From: DASXTS01 sp036505275
GTDB taxonomy: Bacteria > Actinomycetota > Actinomycetes > Mycobacteriales > Pseudonocardiaceae
Length of the DNA: 10,901 nucleotides
Reading direction: 5' to 3'
Assembly (NCBI GenBank): GCA_036505275.1
Contig: DASXTS010000518.1
Location: 1 to 10,901, forward strand
The position numbers and the translations under genes are program-made. The notes below the pieces were generated by a model. That model was given only the letters and a program-made list of their open reading frames with translations. It made no database searches and was not told where the DNA came from. Positions 1 through 5,732 of this stretch are shown piece after piece (the first letter of the stretch is position 1; every line of letters begins with the position of its first letter).

Positions 1-97
1 CCAGGACAGCATGGCCGAGGACCAGCGACGCCGGCTCGGCGAGCGGCATCGGGAACTGAAGGCGATCATTACCCGACTTCGCGAGCAGGCGCGCTGA
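1..97 (+). CDS. 3' end of an unidentified protein gene (partial)
   Basis: An open frame enters from the left edge (codons in phase from base 2) and stops at TGA 95-97, giving 31 residues that end in KAIITRLREQAR. The tail is strongly charged, with many Arg, Glu and Lys and no Pro or Gly-rich linker, so it probably ends in an amphipathic or coiled-coil helix. That kind of tail occurs in many small regulators, but the part seen is too short to name a family. An internal ATG at 11 could start a 28-residue peptide, but no ribosome-binding site precedes it. The open frame, third-position G/C and termination before a hairpin are seen; the identity is unknown. Confidence 0.5.
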   Translation, partial: QDSMAEDQRRRLGERHRELKAIITRLREQAR

Positions 98-126
98 CGG
101 GCGATGCGACGCTGCTGAAAGCCGTG

Positions 127-141
127 TCCCACTAAGTGGGA
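127..141. terminator. Short perfect hairpin, possible terminator
   Basis: TCCCAC (127-132) and GTGGGA (136-141) form a perfect 6-bp stem with a TAA triloop, 29 bases after the stop of the left-edge gene. There is no U-run afterwards, so if it terminates transcription it does so as the U-less hairpin common in high-GC actinobacteria. It could also be a remnant of a mobile-element end. The hairpin is seen; the role is inferred. Confidence 0.35.
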
Positions 142-397
142 TGCGTGGGGACTGGCGCGTGCTCCGGGGGGTGTTCGCGCCTTTCGCCAGGTCCGCCGCT
201 GATCGGGATACGGGGCCCCGTCGGCGGCGGACCCAACCACGCGGCCGGCGATCTTGGGCGCCGCGGAACATTCAGGATCACGGCCTGGCCGGCCGGCCCG
301 ATTTGCTCGGCCGGGTTCCGAGCCAGCAGTTCCAGGCTCCAGGCCAGCCCGTCGCGATGACGAACAAGGCGCACGTCCAGACGTCGCGGCCTACGCT
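142..397. other. Stretch without a recognisable gene
   Basis: All forward and reverse frames here give Arg/Pro/Gly-rich low-quality translations with no family resemblance, and no long frame has a ribosome-binding site. The sequence is GC-rich, with several short C/G palindromes such as GGCCGGCC near 290. I see no promoter, tRNA or insertion-sequence end. Confidence 0.4.
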
Positions 398-640
398 GTG
401 CCGGTGGGTCACCGCGAGGCGACGTTCGACGCGGCACGCAGGTGGCCGCGCGAGACGGGCCTCGCGCACACGACGGCCCGCGATCTGGTCGCGGCCTCGA
501 ACATCGACCTGGCTCCGATCGGCCACCAGGCCACTGCGCTCGCATCCTTCGTCAGCGCGGAGTGCGACGGGCTCGCGGCCGGCCCGCAGCTGCGCGCCGC
601 GCTCACCGGGCACTTATCCACCGCCGAGCAGCGGACATAG
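398..640 (+). CDS. Possible small hypothetical protein, perhaps the 3' remnant of a larger gene
   Basis: From about 385 to the TAG at 638-640 one frame becomes coding-like: G/C-ending codons and a balanced composition with little low complexity, for example TTARDLVAASNIDLAPIGHQ, unlike the Arg/Pro-rich noise just upstream. The GTG at 398 is the nearest start and would give 80 residues. It has no clear Shine-Dalgarno sequence, so the gene may have lost its 5' end or be joined to foreign sequence upstream. Ala-rich helices are likely; no transmembrane segment or signal peptide is seen. Codon 614-616 is TTA, rare in such genomes. I do not recognise the family. It ends 89 bases before the tRNA. 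Treat as a candidate gene or remnant. Confidence 0.3.
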   Translation: MPVGHREATFDAARRWPRETGLAHTTARDLVAASNIDLAPIGHQATALASFVSAECDGLAAGPQLRAALTGHLSTAEQRT

Positions 641-693
641 GCCGGGCGTAACCACCGGAACGGTGCGCGCGTTGACCAAGTAGGCAGCGTTGG

Positions 694-729
694 CCGCCGA
701 TTACCCTTCATGATCGGCGGTCTCCGCCG
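694..729 (+). promoter_or_regulatory. Alternative hairpins in the tRNA leader
   Basis: CCGCCGA (694-700) can pair with TCGGCGG (714-720). The same CGGCGG (715-720) can instead pair with CCGCCG (724-729), which abuts the first base of the mature tRNA. The two folds exclude each other. The second may mark the tRNA 5' processing site. A TTGACC at 672-677 resembles a -35 box, but I find no well-spaced -10; TACCCT at 702-707 is too far away. The pairing is seen; any role is inferred. Confidence 0.35.
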
Positions 730-803
730 GCCCCCGTAGCCCAAACGGCAGAGGCAGGCGCCTTAAAAGCGCCCAAGTGTCGGTTCGAGTCCGACCGGGG
801 GCA
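730..803 (+). tRNA. tRNA with UAA anticodon (decodes UUA, Leu) but a class I-type short variable loop
   Basis: A full cloverleaf is visible. The acceptor stem is GCCCCCG (730-736) with CGGGGGC (796-802), all seven pairs perfect. The anticodon stem GGCGC/GCGCC (757-761/769-773) closes the 7-base loop CTTAAAA, so the anticodon is TAA (764-766). The T arm is GTCGG-TTCGAGT-CCGAC (779-795) and the discriminator is A803. CCA is not encoded. The D arm (739-755) has GCC/GGC paired with a C-A mismatch or bulged A at 752, and keeps GG at 747-748. The variable loop is only CAAGT (774-778). Bacterial tRNA-Leu is normally class II with a long variable arm, so this molecule is unusual for UUA decoding. It may be a divergent Leu tRNA, another acceptor carrying this anticodon, or an inactive copy. 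Confidence 0.85.
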
Positions 804-1236
804 CCCAGGCAACATCAACATCTGAGCGGAGGGCCTCGCTCGTGCATCGGCTCCCGAGCGTCCGAGCGGTCCCAGCGTCCGCCAGCGCGAGAAGCCGCTG
901 GGCCTCCCAACAGGGGATCGACGGCGCCTCGACCAGGGGGCAGCGCGATCCGACCCGCCCGGCCGGCAGTCGCTGCCGTTCGTCGGCCAACCCAGAACCT
1001 CGGCATCCCGGTCGGCACGGTGAGCAGGCTGCGTGACCGGTTCGCCGAGCCGGCCGGAGCGGCCTGACCAGCGGCGACGCTATAGGCTGCCCTCCTGGAG
1101 ACCGAACTGGTCGCGGCCCACCCCGCGGACTGCCCCGACCGGGGACAGGAGTACGACACCATGCTGGCGACCTCCGAGCTGCTGAAGTGGTAGTCGACAA
1201 GGGCGGCGACATCTGAGTCCGGCTGCCGAGGCGGCG
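804..1236. other. Gene-poor stretch between the tRNA and the DUF429 gene
   Basis: About 430 bases after the tRNA hold no complete gene that I can support. Two coding-like scraps lie in one forward phase near the right end and are listed separately. The long leftward frame across this stretch is the antisense of DUF429 continuing into the antisense of the tRNA. The tRNA 3' half is not repeated within the window, so no attachment-site pair can be shown. Confidence 0.45.
990..1193 (+). pseudogene. Possible decayed coding remnants in one frame
   Basis: In a single phase, a stretch ending at TGA 1065-1067 includes NLGIPVGTVSRLRDR, which loosely resembles the helix-turn-helix of sigma-factor region 4 (LGIPVGTVKSRL-type). 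After a further stop (TAG 1083-1085), the same phase reads LLETELVAAHPADCPDRGQE and continues to TAG 1191-1193. Both scraps have protein-like composition but no start codon with a ribosome-binding site. The simplest reading is a broken small gene or two gene tails. The sigma resemblance is weak and rests on about 14 residues. The scraps and in-phase stops are seen; the gene history is inferred. Confidence 0.2.
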
Positions 1237-1938
1237 ATGCACCAGGGTGATGGCGAGCGTGTGCTCGGGGTGGACGCGTGCCGGGCCGGGTGGGTCGGCG
1301 TCGCGCTGGCCGGTGGCGACGCGCGGGCCCACGTTGCGGTGCGGATCGCCGACCTGGTGGCGGCCGCCGAGACGGACGGACGACTCGACATGGTGGCCAT
1401 CGACATACCGATCGGCCTGCCCGACTCGGGTCGGCGCGCGGCCGACCAGCTGGCCCGCGGGCAGATCGGCGGGCGGTGGCCGTCCGTATTTCTTACCCCG
1501 GTCAGGGCGGCGCTGGAGGCGGCCGATCTCGTCGCGGCAAATCTGGTCAACCGCGAGCTGGCCGGGGAAGGGGTCTCCGCCCAGGCGTTCGCCCTGCGGC
1601 ACAAGCTCCTCGAGGTCGACCGCTGGGTTCGGGGGGCCGTGCGCCGGGTGGTCGAGGTGCACCCCGAGGTCAGCTTCGCCCGGCTGGCGCGGCAGCCGCT
1701 TGCCGAACGCAAGAGCACCTGGGCCGGGGCCACCCGCCGGCGGCGGTTGCTCGCCCAGGCGGGCATCCTGCTGGCCGACGACCTCGGCGAGGCCGGCCGG
1801 CAAGCCGGCGTCGATGACGTGCTGGACGCCGCCGTCGCGGCCTGGACGGCTCGGCGGGTGACCCGCGGCGAGGCGCGGTGCCTGCCCGACCCGCCGCAGG
1901 TCTTCAGCGACGGCCTCACCTGTGCCATCTGGGTCTAG
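1237..1938 (+). CDS. DUF429 family protein (predicted RNase H-like nuclease)
   Basis: The 233-residue protein matches the DUF429 pattern throughout: VLGVDACRAGWVGVAL at residues 9-24 with acidic D13, AIDIPIGLP around D56, an EVHPE block at 140-144 followed by a conserved SF, a Lys/Arg-rich KSTWAG region, and DDVLDAAVAAWTA from D193. The acidic residues on consecutive strands fit the RNase H-like fold proposed for this family; its substrate is unknown and I infer none. There is no signal peptide or membrane segment, so it is likely cytoplasmic. ATG 1237 has GAGG five bases upstream; GTG 1261 lacks such a site and would cut close to the first strand. The length is normal for the family. The stop codon lies in the first unit of a 16-bp tandem repeat. 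It appears monocistronic; I see no clear promoter upstream. Confidence 0.85.
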   Translation: MHQGDGERVLGVDACRAGWVGVALAGGDARAHVAVRIADLVAAAETDGRLDMVAIDIPIGLPDSGRRAADQLARGQIGGRWPSVFLTPVRAALEAADLVAANLVNRELAGEGVSAQAFALRHKLLEVDRWVRGAVRRVVEVHPEVSFARLARQPLAERKSTWAGATRRRRLLAQAGILLADDLGEAGRQAGVDDVLDAAVAAWTARRVTRGEARCLPDPPQVFSDGLTCAIWV

Positions 1939-1987
1939 GGCCATCTGGGTCTATGGCCAGCTGGGTCCAGGGCCATCTGGGTCCAGG
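1924..1987. repeat. Four 16-bp tandem repeats over the DUF429 stop codon
   Basis: Units start at 1924, 1940, 1956 and 1972, on the consensus GCCATCTGGGTCYAGG, with a few substitutions. The first unit encodes the last residues of DUF429 (Ala-Ile-Trp-Val) and its TAG stop (1936-1938). Since 16 is not a multiple of three, each copy is in a new reading phase. Only the first unit has TAG at the equivalent place; later ones have TAT or CAG. Confidence 0.85.
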
Positions 1988-2054
1988 TGTCATTGGCCAT
2001 GCGACGGCGGCCGGTGCCCCGCGATCCGGCCAACATCGTCACCGCAAATTTGGC

Positions 2055-2072
2055 GTCGAACCAGGTCGAACC
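2055..2072. promoter_or_regulatory. Two direct GTCGAACC motifs, 10 bp apart
   Basis: GTCGAACC occurs at 2055-2062 and 2065-2072, one helical turn apart, about 60 bases before the small winged-helix-like gene. The TCGAAC core equals an actinobacterial LexA half-site, but here the two halves are direct rather than inverted. It could be an operator or chance. No clear -10/-35 pair was found around it. Confidence 0.25.
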
Positions 2073-2133
2073 CTGGGCGGTCCCGGCTCCGTAATTGCGG
2101 GCAAGGACCTGCCGCACCGCCGAGGAGCCCGCG

Positions 2134-2409
2134 ATGTCCATTCCAGCGCCGCTGAACAACCGGGCGATCGCCATGCTTCGCGCGGTCGCCGCCAACCGGG
2201 CCGAGATGACCACCCGCTGCGGTCCCAGCCTGCGGATCGACGGGCTGCCCTGCTGCGACCAGATCACCGCGGGCGGCCTCGCCGGGTCCGGACTGATCCG
2301 CCCGGCCGGCGGTGCCGGCCACGGGTGCGGTCCGGACGGTTGGGTACGCGCCGAACTCACCGCCCAGGGCTGGGCCGCCGTCGCCCCCAGGCTGAGGGCC
2401 GCGGCCTGA
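2134..2409 (+). CDS. Small winged-helix-like hypothetical protein
   Basis: A 91-residue protein. ATG 2134 is preceded by GAGGAG (2122-2127) at a good distance, so this start is preferred over GTG codons further upstream. Residues about 5-18 (NNRAIAMLRAVAANRA) look like a first helix. The middle holds CGPSLRIDGLPCCDQ, then TAGGLAGSGLIRPA as a likely helix-turn-helix, then VRAELTAQGWAAVAP, which resembles the wing and final helix of small MarR/PadR-like domains (the LT-x-x-G-x-x pattern). Similar short Cys-containing proteins are, from memory, common in actinobacterial genomes and uncharacterised. Three cysteines (one single, one CC pair) could bind metal, but this is a guess. No membrane segment. 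Its TGA is separated by four bases from the stop of convergent dinB. Confidence 0.65.
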   Translation: MSIPAPLNNRAIAMLRAVAANRAEMTTRCGPSLRIDGLPCCDQITAGGLAGSGLIRPAGGAGHGCGPDGWVRAELTAQGWAAVAPRLRAAA

Positions 2410-2417
2410 CCGGTCAG
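2406..2417. other. 12-bp palindrome holding both convergent stop codons
   Basis: CTGACCGGTCAG is perfectly self-complementary. It contains TGA (2407-2409) of the rightward small gene and the TGA of leftward dinB (TCA at 2414-2416). The sequence is seen; it is too short and loopless to be a convincing terminator. Confidence 0.6.
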
Positions 2418-3622
2418 TCGGGCAGGAGTGGCACGGTGGGGCCGTGGTCGTGGCCGAGAAGTACGGCGCGGGTGACGGCCTTGGCGCCGAACCGGTCGCG
2501 GACGTGGTCGAGCGCGGCGTCGAGATTGCCGCCACCGTGCCGGTCGAACGGCAGCGCGGGCTGTAACACCGCGTCGTGGTCGAAGTTGGCGACGGCCACG
2601 CCGACCATGGTGATGCCGCGCTCGCGGATCATGGGCAGGGCCGCGGTCAGCAGCCGCCGTGCGGTGGCCAGCACGGTGTCGGTGTGCGCGGTCGGCATGG
2701 CCAGGGTGTGCGAGCGGGTGGCCCGCATGAAGTCGTCGAATCGCAGCCGCAGCGTCACCGTCCGGCCCAACCGGCCGGCGGCGCGCATCCGGCGGGTCAC
2801 CCGGTCGACCAGGGCGGCCAGCACGGCGTCCACCTCCTCGGGGGTATGTCGTGACCGGCCAAGTGCGCACTGCGCGCCCATCGACCGGCGGCGCCGGCCG
2901 ACCTGCACCGGCCGCGGATCGTGGTTGTTGGCCAGCGCGTGGAGGTGCCGCCCGACCGCGACCCCGAGCATGGACACCAGGACGGACTCGCCGAGCGCGG
3001 CCACCTCGCCGACCGTGGTGACCCCGATCTGGTGCAGGCGGCCGGCGGTCACCGGCCCGACGCCCCACAGCCGCTCGATCGGCAGCGGGTGCAGGAATGC
3101 CAGCTCGCCGTCCGGCGGCACGACCAGCAGGCCGTCCGGCTTGGCCACTCCGCTCGCCACCTTGGCCAGGAACTTCGTCCTGGCCACCCCGACCGTGATC
3201 GGCAGGCCGACCCGCACGCGGACCTGCTCGCGCAGCCGTACGGCGATCTCCGTCGGTGTGCCGGACACCCGCCGCAGCCCGCCCACCTCGAGGAACGCCT
3301 CGTCGATCGAGAGGCCCTCGACCATCGGCGTGGTGTCGTTGAACACCTCGAACACCGCCCGGCTCGCCGCCGCGTACGCCGACATGCGTGGCGGCACGAC
3401 GATCGCCTGCGGGCACAGCCGGCGGGCCCGCAGACCGCCCATCGCGGTGCGCACCCCGCACGCCTTGGCCTCATAGCTCGCCGCCAGCACCACCCCGCCG
3501 CCCACGATCACCGGGCGGCCGCGCAGCCTGGGGTCGTCGCGCTGCTCCACCGACGCGTAGAACGCGTCGAGGTCGGCGTGCAGGATTGTCGCCGCACCCC
3601 CCACAGCCCGTGCCACGAACAT
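2414..3622 (-). CDS. dinB: DNA polymerase IV (Y-family translesion polymerase)
   Basis: A 402-residue Y-family polymerase that extends primers past DNA lesions with low fidelity. The palm motif ILHADLDAFYASVEQ (residues 13-27) supplies catalytic D17 and likely steric gate Y22. GLSIDEAFLEV supplies D107 and E108, completing the metal triad. VAR-TKFLAKVAS and the LWGVGPVTAGRL helix-hairpin-helix of the thumb follow, then the little-finger domain. QPALPF (354-359) near the C terminus fits a beta-clamp binding motif. All key residues are present. L353, just before the clamp motif, is a TTA codon. ATG 3622 lies inside the LexA box; a GGGGAGGA (3643-3636) is 13 bases upstream, further than usual. 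GTG codons at residues 3 and 7 are alternative starts that keep the whole catalytic domain. SOS control is strongly suggested. It lies downstream of actP on the same strand, with about 105 bases between. Confidence 0.95.
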   Translation of the reverse strand: MFVARAVGGAATILHADLDAFYASVEQRDDPRLRGRPVIVGGGVVLAASYEAKACGVRTAMGGLRARRLCPQAIVVPPRMSAYAAASRAVFEVFNDTTPMVEGLSIDEAFLEVGGLRRVSGTPTEIAVRLREQVRVRVGLPITVGVARTKFLAKVASGVAKPDGLLVVPPDGELAFLHPLPIERLWGVGPVTAGRLHQIGVTTVGEVAALGESVLVSMLGVAVGRHLHALANNHDPRPVQVGRRRRSMGAQCALGRSRHTPEEVDAVLAALVDRVTRRMRAAGRLGRTVTLRLRFDDFMRATRSHTLAMPTAHTDTVLATARRLLTAALPMIRERGITMVGVAVANFDHDAVLQPALPFDRHGGGNLDAALDHVRDRFGAKAVTRAVLLGHDHGPTVPLLPD

Positions 3623-3629
3623 ATGTTCG
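3616..3629 (-). promoter_or_regulatory. LexA (SOS) box at the dinB start
   Basis: CGAACATATGTTCG is a perfect 14-bp palindrome matching the core of the actinobacterial/Bacillus-type SOS box TCGAAC-N4-GTTCGA. It covers the first annotated ATG of dinB, and TATGTT within it also fits a TAnnnT -10 element. LexA binding here would block either the promoter or early elongation. The site is seen; repression of dinB by LexA is established for the family and inferred here. Confidence 0.85.
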
Positions 3630-3664
3630 CACCCATCCTCCCCGCGTGTCCCCCGTTGAGCCGC

Positions 3665-3730
3665 GCGTGTTCGTCGGTTGGGTCGGGCGTGTTCGTCGGT
3701 TGGGGCGCCTGTGTTGGCCGGTTTGGGTCA
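3665..3730. repeat. 22-bp tandem repeat between actP and dinB
   Basis: Units 3665-3686 and 3687-3708 are nearly identical (core GCGTGTTCGTCGGTTGGG). A degenerate third unit (3709-3730) reaches the actP stop codon. On the transcribed strand this lies just after actP and before dinB. No palindrome or terminator hairpin is evident. Confidence 0.65.
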
Positions 3731-5302
3731 GGTGCCGATGCCGGTGAGGGCCCGCACCTCCATCTCGGCCTGTTTGCGGCCGGAATTGTCGTCCGGTGTC
3801 AGTACGGTGCCGAGGAAGCCGCAGACGAAGGAGAAGGGGATGGAGACCAGGCCAGGGTTGTTGAGCGGAAAGAAGCTGAAGTCGGCCGAGGGGAAGATCG
3901 ACGTGGGCGCCCCGGAGACCACCGGCGAGAACACCACCAGCACCAGGCACGAGATCAGGCCGCCATAGATTCCGCACAACGTGCCGGCCGTGTTGAAGCG
4001 CCGCCAGAACAGTGAGTAGAGCAGCGTCGACAGGTTGGCGGAGGCGGCGAAGGCGAACGCGAGGGCGACCAGGAATGCCACGTTTTGGCCGTTGAACAGG
4101 ATCCCACCGCACACCGCGAGCAGGCCGATCACCAGCGCGGTGAATCGGGCCACCCGGACCTCGGCCCCCGGATCGATCGAGCCGCGGCGCACGATGTTGG
4201 CGTACACGTCGTGCGCGAAGGACGCCGAGGCGGTCAGGGTCAGCCCGGCGACCACCGCGAGGATCGTCGCGAACGCCACCGCGGCGACCACGCCGAGCAG
4301 CACCGCGCCGCCGACCTGCAACGCGAGCAGCGGCGCCGCCGAGTTCTCACCGCCGGGCGCCGAGCGGATCGGCTCCGAGCCGACGACGGCCGAGGCGCCG
4401 TAGCCGATCACGAGCGTGGCCAGGTAGAAGCAGCACATGATCGAGGTGGCCCAAACCACCGACCGCCTGGCCTGGGCGGCGTCCGGCACGGTGTAGAACC
4501 GCATGAGCACGTGTGGCAGGCCGGCCGTGCCAAGGATGAGCGCCAGCGACAGCGACACGAAGTCGAGCTTGGTCAGGGACGTCCTGCCGTACGCGGCGCC
4601 GGGCTCAATCAGCCGCGACCCGATCGCGTTGTTGTCGGCGGCCGTGGCCAGCAGGGAGGAGATGCTGAAGCCGAACTTGCCCAGCAGGAAGACCGTGAGC
4701 AGCGCGACGCACAACAGCAGCATGGTTGCCTTGATGATCTGCACCCAGGTCGTACCGCGCATGCCGCCGACCAGCACGTAGAACACCATGACCAGGCCGA
4801 CGACCGCGATCACCAGCGACTGCCCGGCCCGGGCGTGCACGCCGAGTAGGAGCGCGATCAGGCCGCCGGCACCGGCCATCTGGGCGAGCATGTAGAACAG
4901 CGAGATCACCAGGGTCGAGGTGGCCGCGGCGGCCCGTACCGGTCGCTGCCGCATACGGAACGACAGCACGTCACCCATGGTGAAGCGGCCGGTGTTCCGC
5001 AGCAGTTCGGCGACCAGCAGCAGGTTCACCAGCCAGCCGACCAGGAAGCCGACCGAGTACAGGAAGCCGTCGTAGCCGCGGACGGCGATTGCGCCGGCGA
5101 TGCCGAGGAACGAGGCGGCGGACAGATAGTCGCCGGCCAGCGCCATTCCGTTCTGCGCGCCGGTGAACCGGCCGCCGGCGGCGTAGTAGTCAGCTGTGCT
5201 GCTGTTGCGGTTGCTCGCCCGGTACACGGCGAACAGCGTCACGGCGACGAACGCCGCGAAGACCCCTGTGTTGATCAGCGGGTTGCCGGTGGACGCGGTC
5301 AT
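3728..5302 (-). CDS. actP: Cation/acetate symporter, SSS family (ActP/MctC-like)
   Basis: A 524-residue integral membrane protein of the sodium:solute symporter family, closest in pattern to ActP, which imports acetate and other short monocarboxylates with a cation. YYAAGGRFTG followed by NGMALAGDYLSAASFLGI (51-68), GYDGFLYSVGFLVGW, AELLRNTGRFTMGDV, MAGAGGLIALLLG, GGMRGTTWVQIIKA, GTAGLPHVLMRFYTV and ATILAVVAGLTL are all ActP hallmarks in order. About 13 hydrophobic segments are visible. ATG 5302 overlaps the DUF485 stop by one base (TGATG), indicating translational coupling; no good ribosome-binding site is present, consistent with that. The frame is open further upstream, but that part is Arg/Pro-rich and overlaps the DUF485 gene. 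The length is slightly shorter than E. coli ActP. Substrate is inferred from the family. Confidence 0.93.
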   Translation of the reverse strand: MTASTGNPLINTGVFAAFVAVTLFAVYRASNRNSSTADYYAAGGRFTGAQNGMALAGDYLSAASFLGIAGAIAVRGYDGFLYSVGFLVGWLVNLLLVAELLRNTGRFTMGDVLSFRMRQRPVRAAAATSTLVISLFYMLAQMAGAGGLIALLLGVHARAGQSLVIAVVGLVMVFYVLVGGMRGTTWVQIIKATMLLLCVALLTVFLLGKFGFSISSLLATAADNNAIGSRLIEPGAAYGRTSLTKLDFVSLSLALILGTAGLPHVLMRFYTVPDAAQARRSVVWATSIMCCFYLATLVIGYGASAVVGSEPIRSAPGGENSAAPLLALQVGGAVLLGVVAAVAFATILAVVAGLTLTASASFAHDVYANIVRRGSIDPGAEVRVARFTALVIGLLAVCGGILFNGQNVAFLVALAFAFAASANLSTLLYSLFWRRFNTAGTLCGIYGGLISCLVLVVFSPVVSGAPTSIFPSADFSFFPLNNPGLVSIPFSFVCGFLGTVLTPDDNSGRKQAEMEVRALTGIGT

Positions 5303-5673
5303 CACCGCTGCGCCTGCACCCGGCCGCGGATCGCGGCGGCCAGCGGGTCGATCCTGGTACGGGCGTACCACAGGTAGATCACCATGATCACGGCGGTGCT
5401 CACGAACTGCAGCACGCCCATGACCAGGCCAACGGTGATCTCGCCGACCAGGCGGTGGCTCATCGGGCCGTGGGCGTACGCCGCGAGTAGGACGTAGCAC
5501 AGGTACCAGGAGAAGAACAGCGCGCTCATCGGGAACACGAAGCGGCGTAATCGTCGGCGCAGCGCGACGAACTCGGCACTGCGCTGAACGGCCAGAAAGT
5601 CGATCTCACCCGGCGGCGACGCCGGCTGCGGGTCGAGGTCGCCGAAGCTCGGGCTGCTGACTAGGGTGGTCAA
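5302..5673 (-). CDS. DUF485 small membrane protein, partner of the acetate symporter
   Basis: A 123-residue DUF485 protein: FLAVQRSAEFVALRRRLRRF at 26-45, then FVFPMSALFFSWYLCYVLLA as the first membrane helix (about 46-68), a short loop, and a second helix (about 78-102), ending in a basic tail. In many bacteria a DUF485 gene (yjcH) precedes actP and the two are cotranscribed; the one-base overlap here fits. The start is chosen at TTG 5673 because GGGAG (5684-5680) lies six bases before it. An in-frame ATG at 5721 gives 16 more residues but has no ribosome-binding site, and that stretch contains TTA and ATA codons unlike the rest. Codon 42 of the preferred form (5550-5548) is itself TTA. Its role in transport is unproven; a helper or regulatory function is inferred. 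Confidence 0.85.
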   Translation of the reverse strand: MTTLVSSPSFGDLDPQPASPPGEIDFLAVQRSAEFVALRRRLRRFVFPMSALFFSWYLCYVLLAAYAHGPMSHRLVGEITVGLVMGVLQFVSTAVIMVIYLWYARTRIDPLAAAIRGRVQAQR

Positions 5674-5679
5674 TGCGGT

Positions 5680-5684
5680 CTCCC
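5680..5684 (-). promoter_or_regulatory. Ribosome-binding site deciding the DUF485 TTG start
   Basis: Reading leftward, GGGAG ends six bases before TTG 5673-5671. No comparable site precedes the upstream ATG 5721, so this favours the TTG start. Confidence 0.5.
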
Positions 5685-5732
5685 GGAAGAACGGGTCTAT
5701 GGCGCCGGATAATGGCGGCATCGGCGAGCGGC

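Noticed and set aside
127..141. Insertion-sequence inverted-repeat end
   Set aside because: Only one 15-bp self-complementary site; no partner end, target duplication or transposase in the window.
730..803. tRNA reading the UAA stop codon (suppressor)
   Set aside because: The anticodon reads 5'-UAA-3', which pairs with UUA; suppression of a UAA stop would need 5'-UUA-3'.
763..1944. Long leftward open frame ending in VPPVGLEPTLGRF
   Set aside because: It is antisense to DUF429 and runs into the complement of the tRNA; a PVGLEPT-type ending is a familiar artefact of reading a tRNA backward.
1878..3476. Long rightward frame opposite dinB
   Set aside because: Arg/Ser/Pro-rich translation with no family pattern, antisense to a clear polymerase gene; long shadow frames are expected at this GC content.
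2921..4112. Several overlapping frames on both strands around the dinB-actP junction
   Set aside because: They are His/Arg/Gln-rich shadows of the two real genes, with no ribosome-binding sites.
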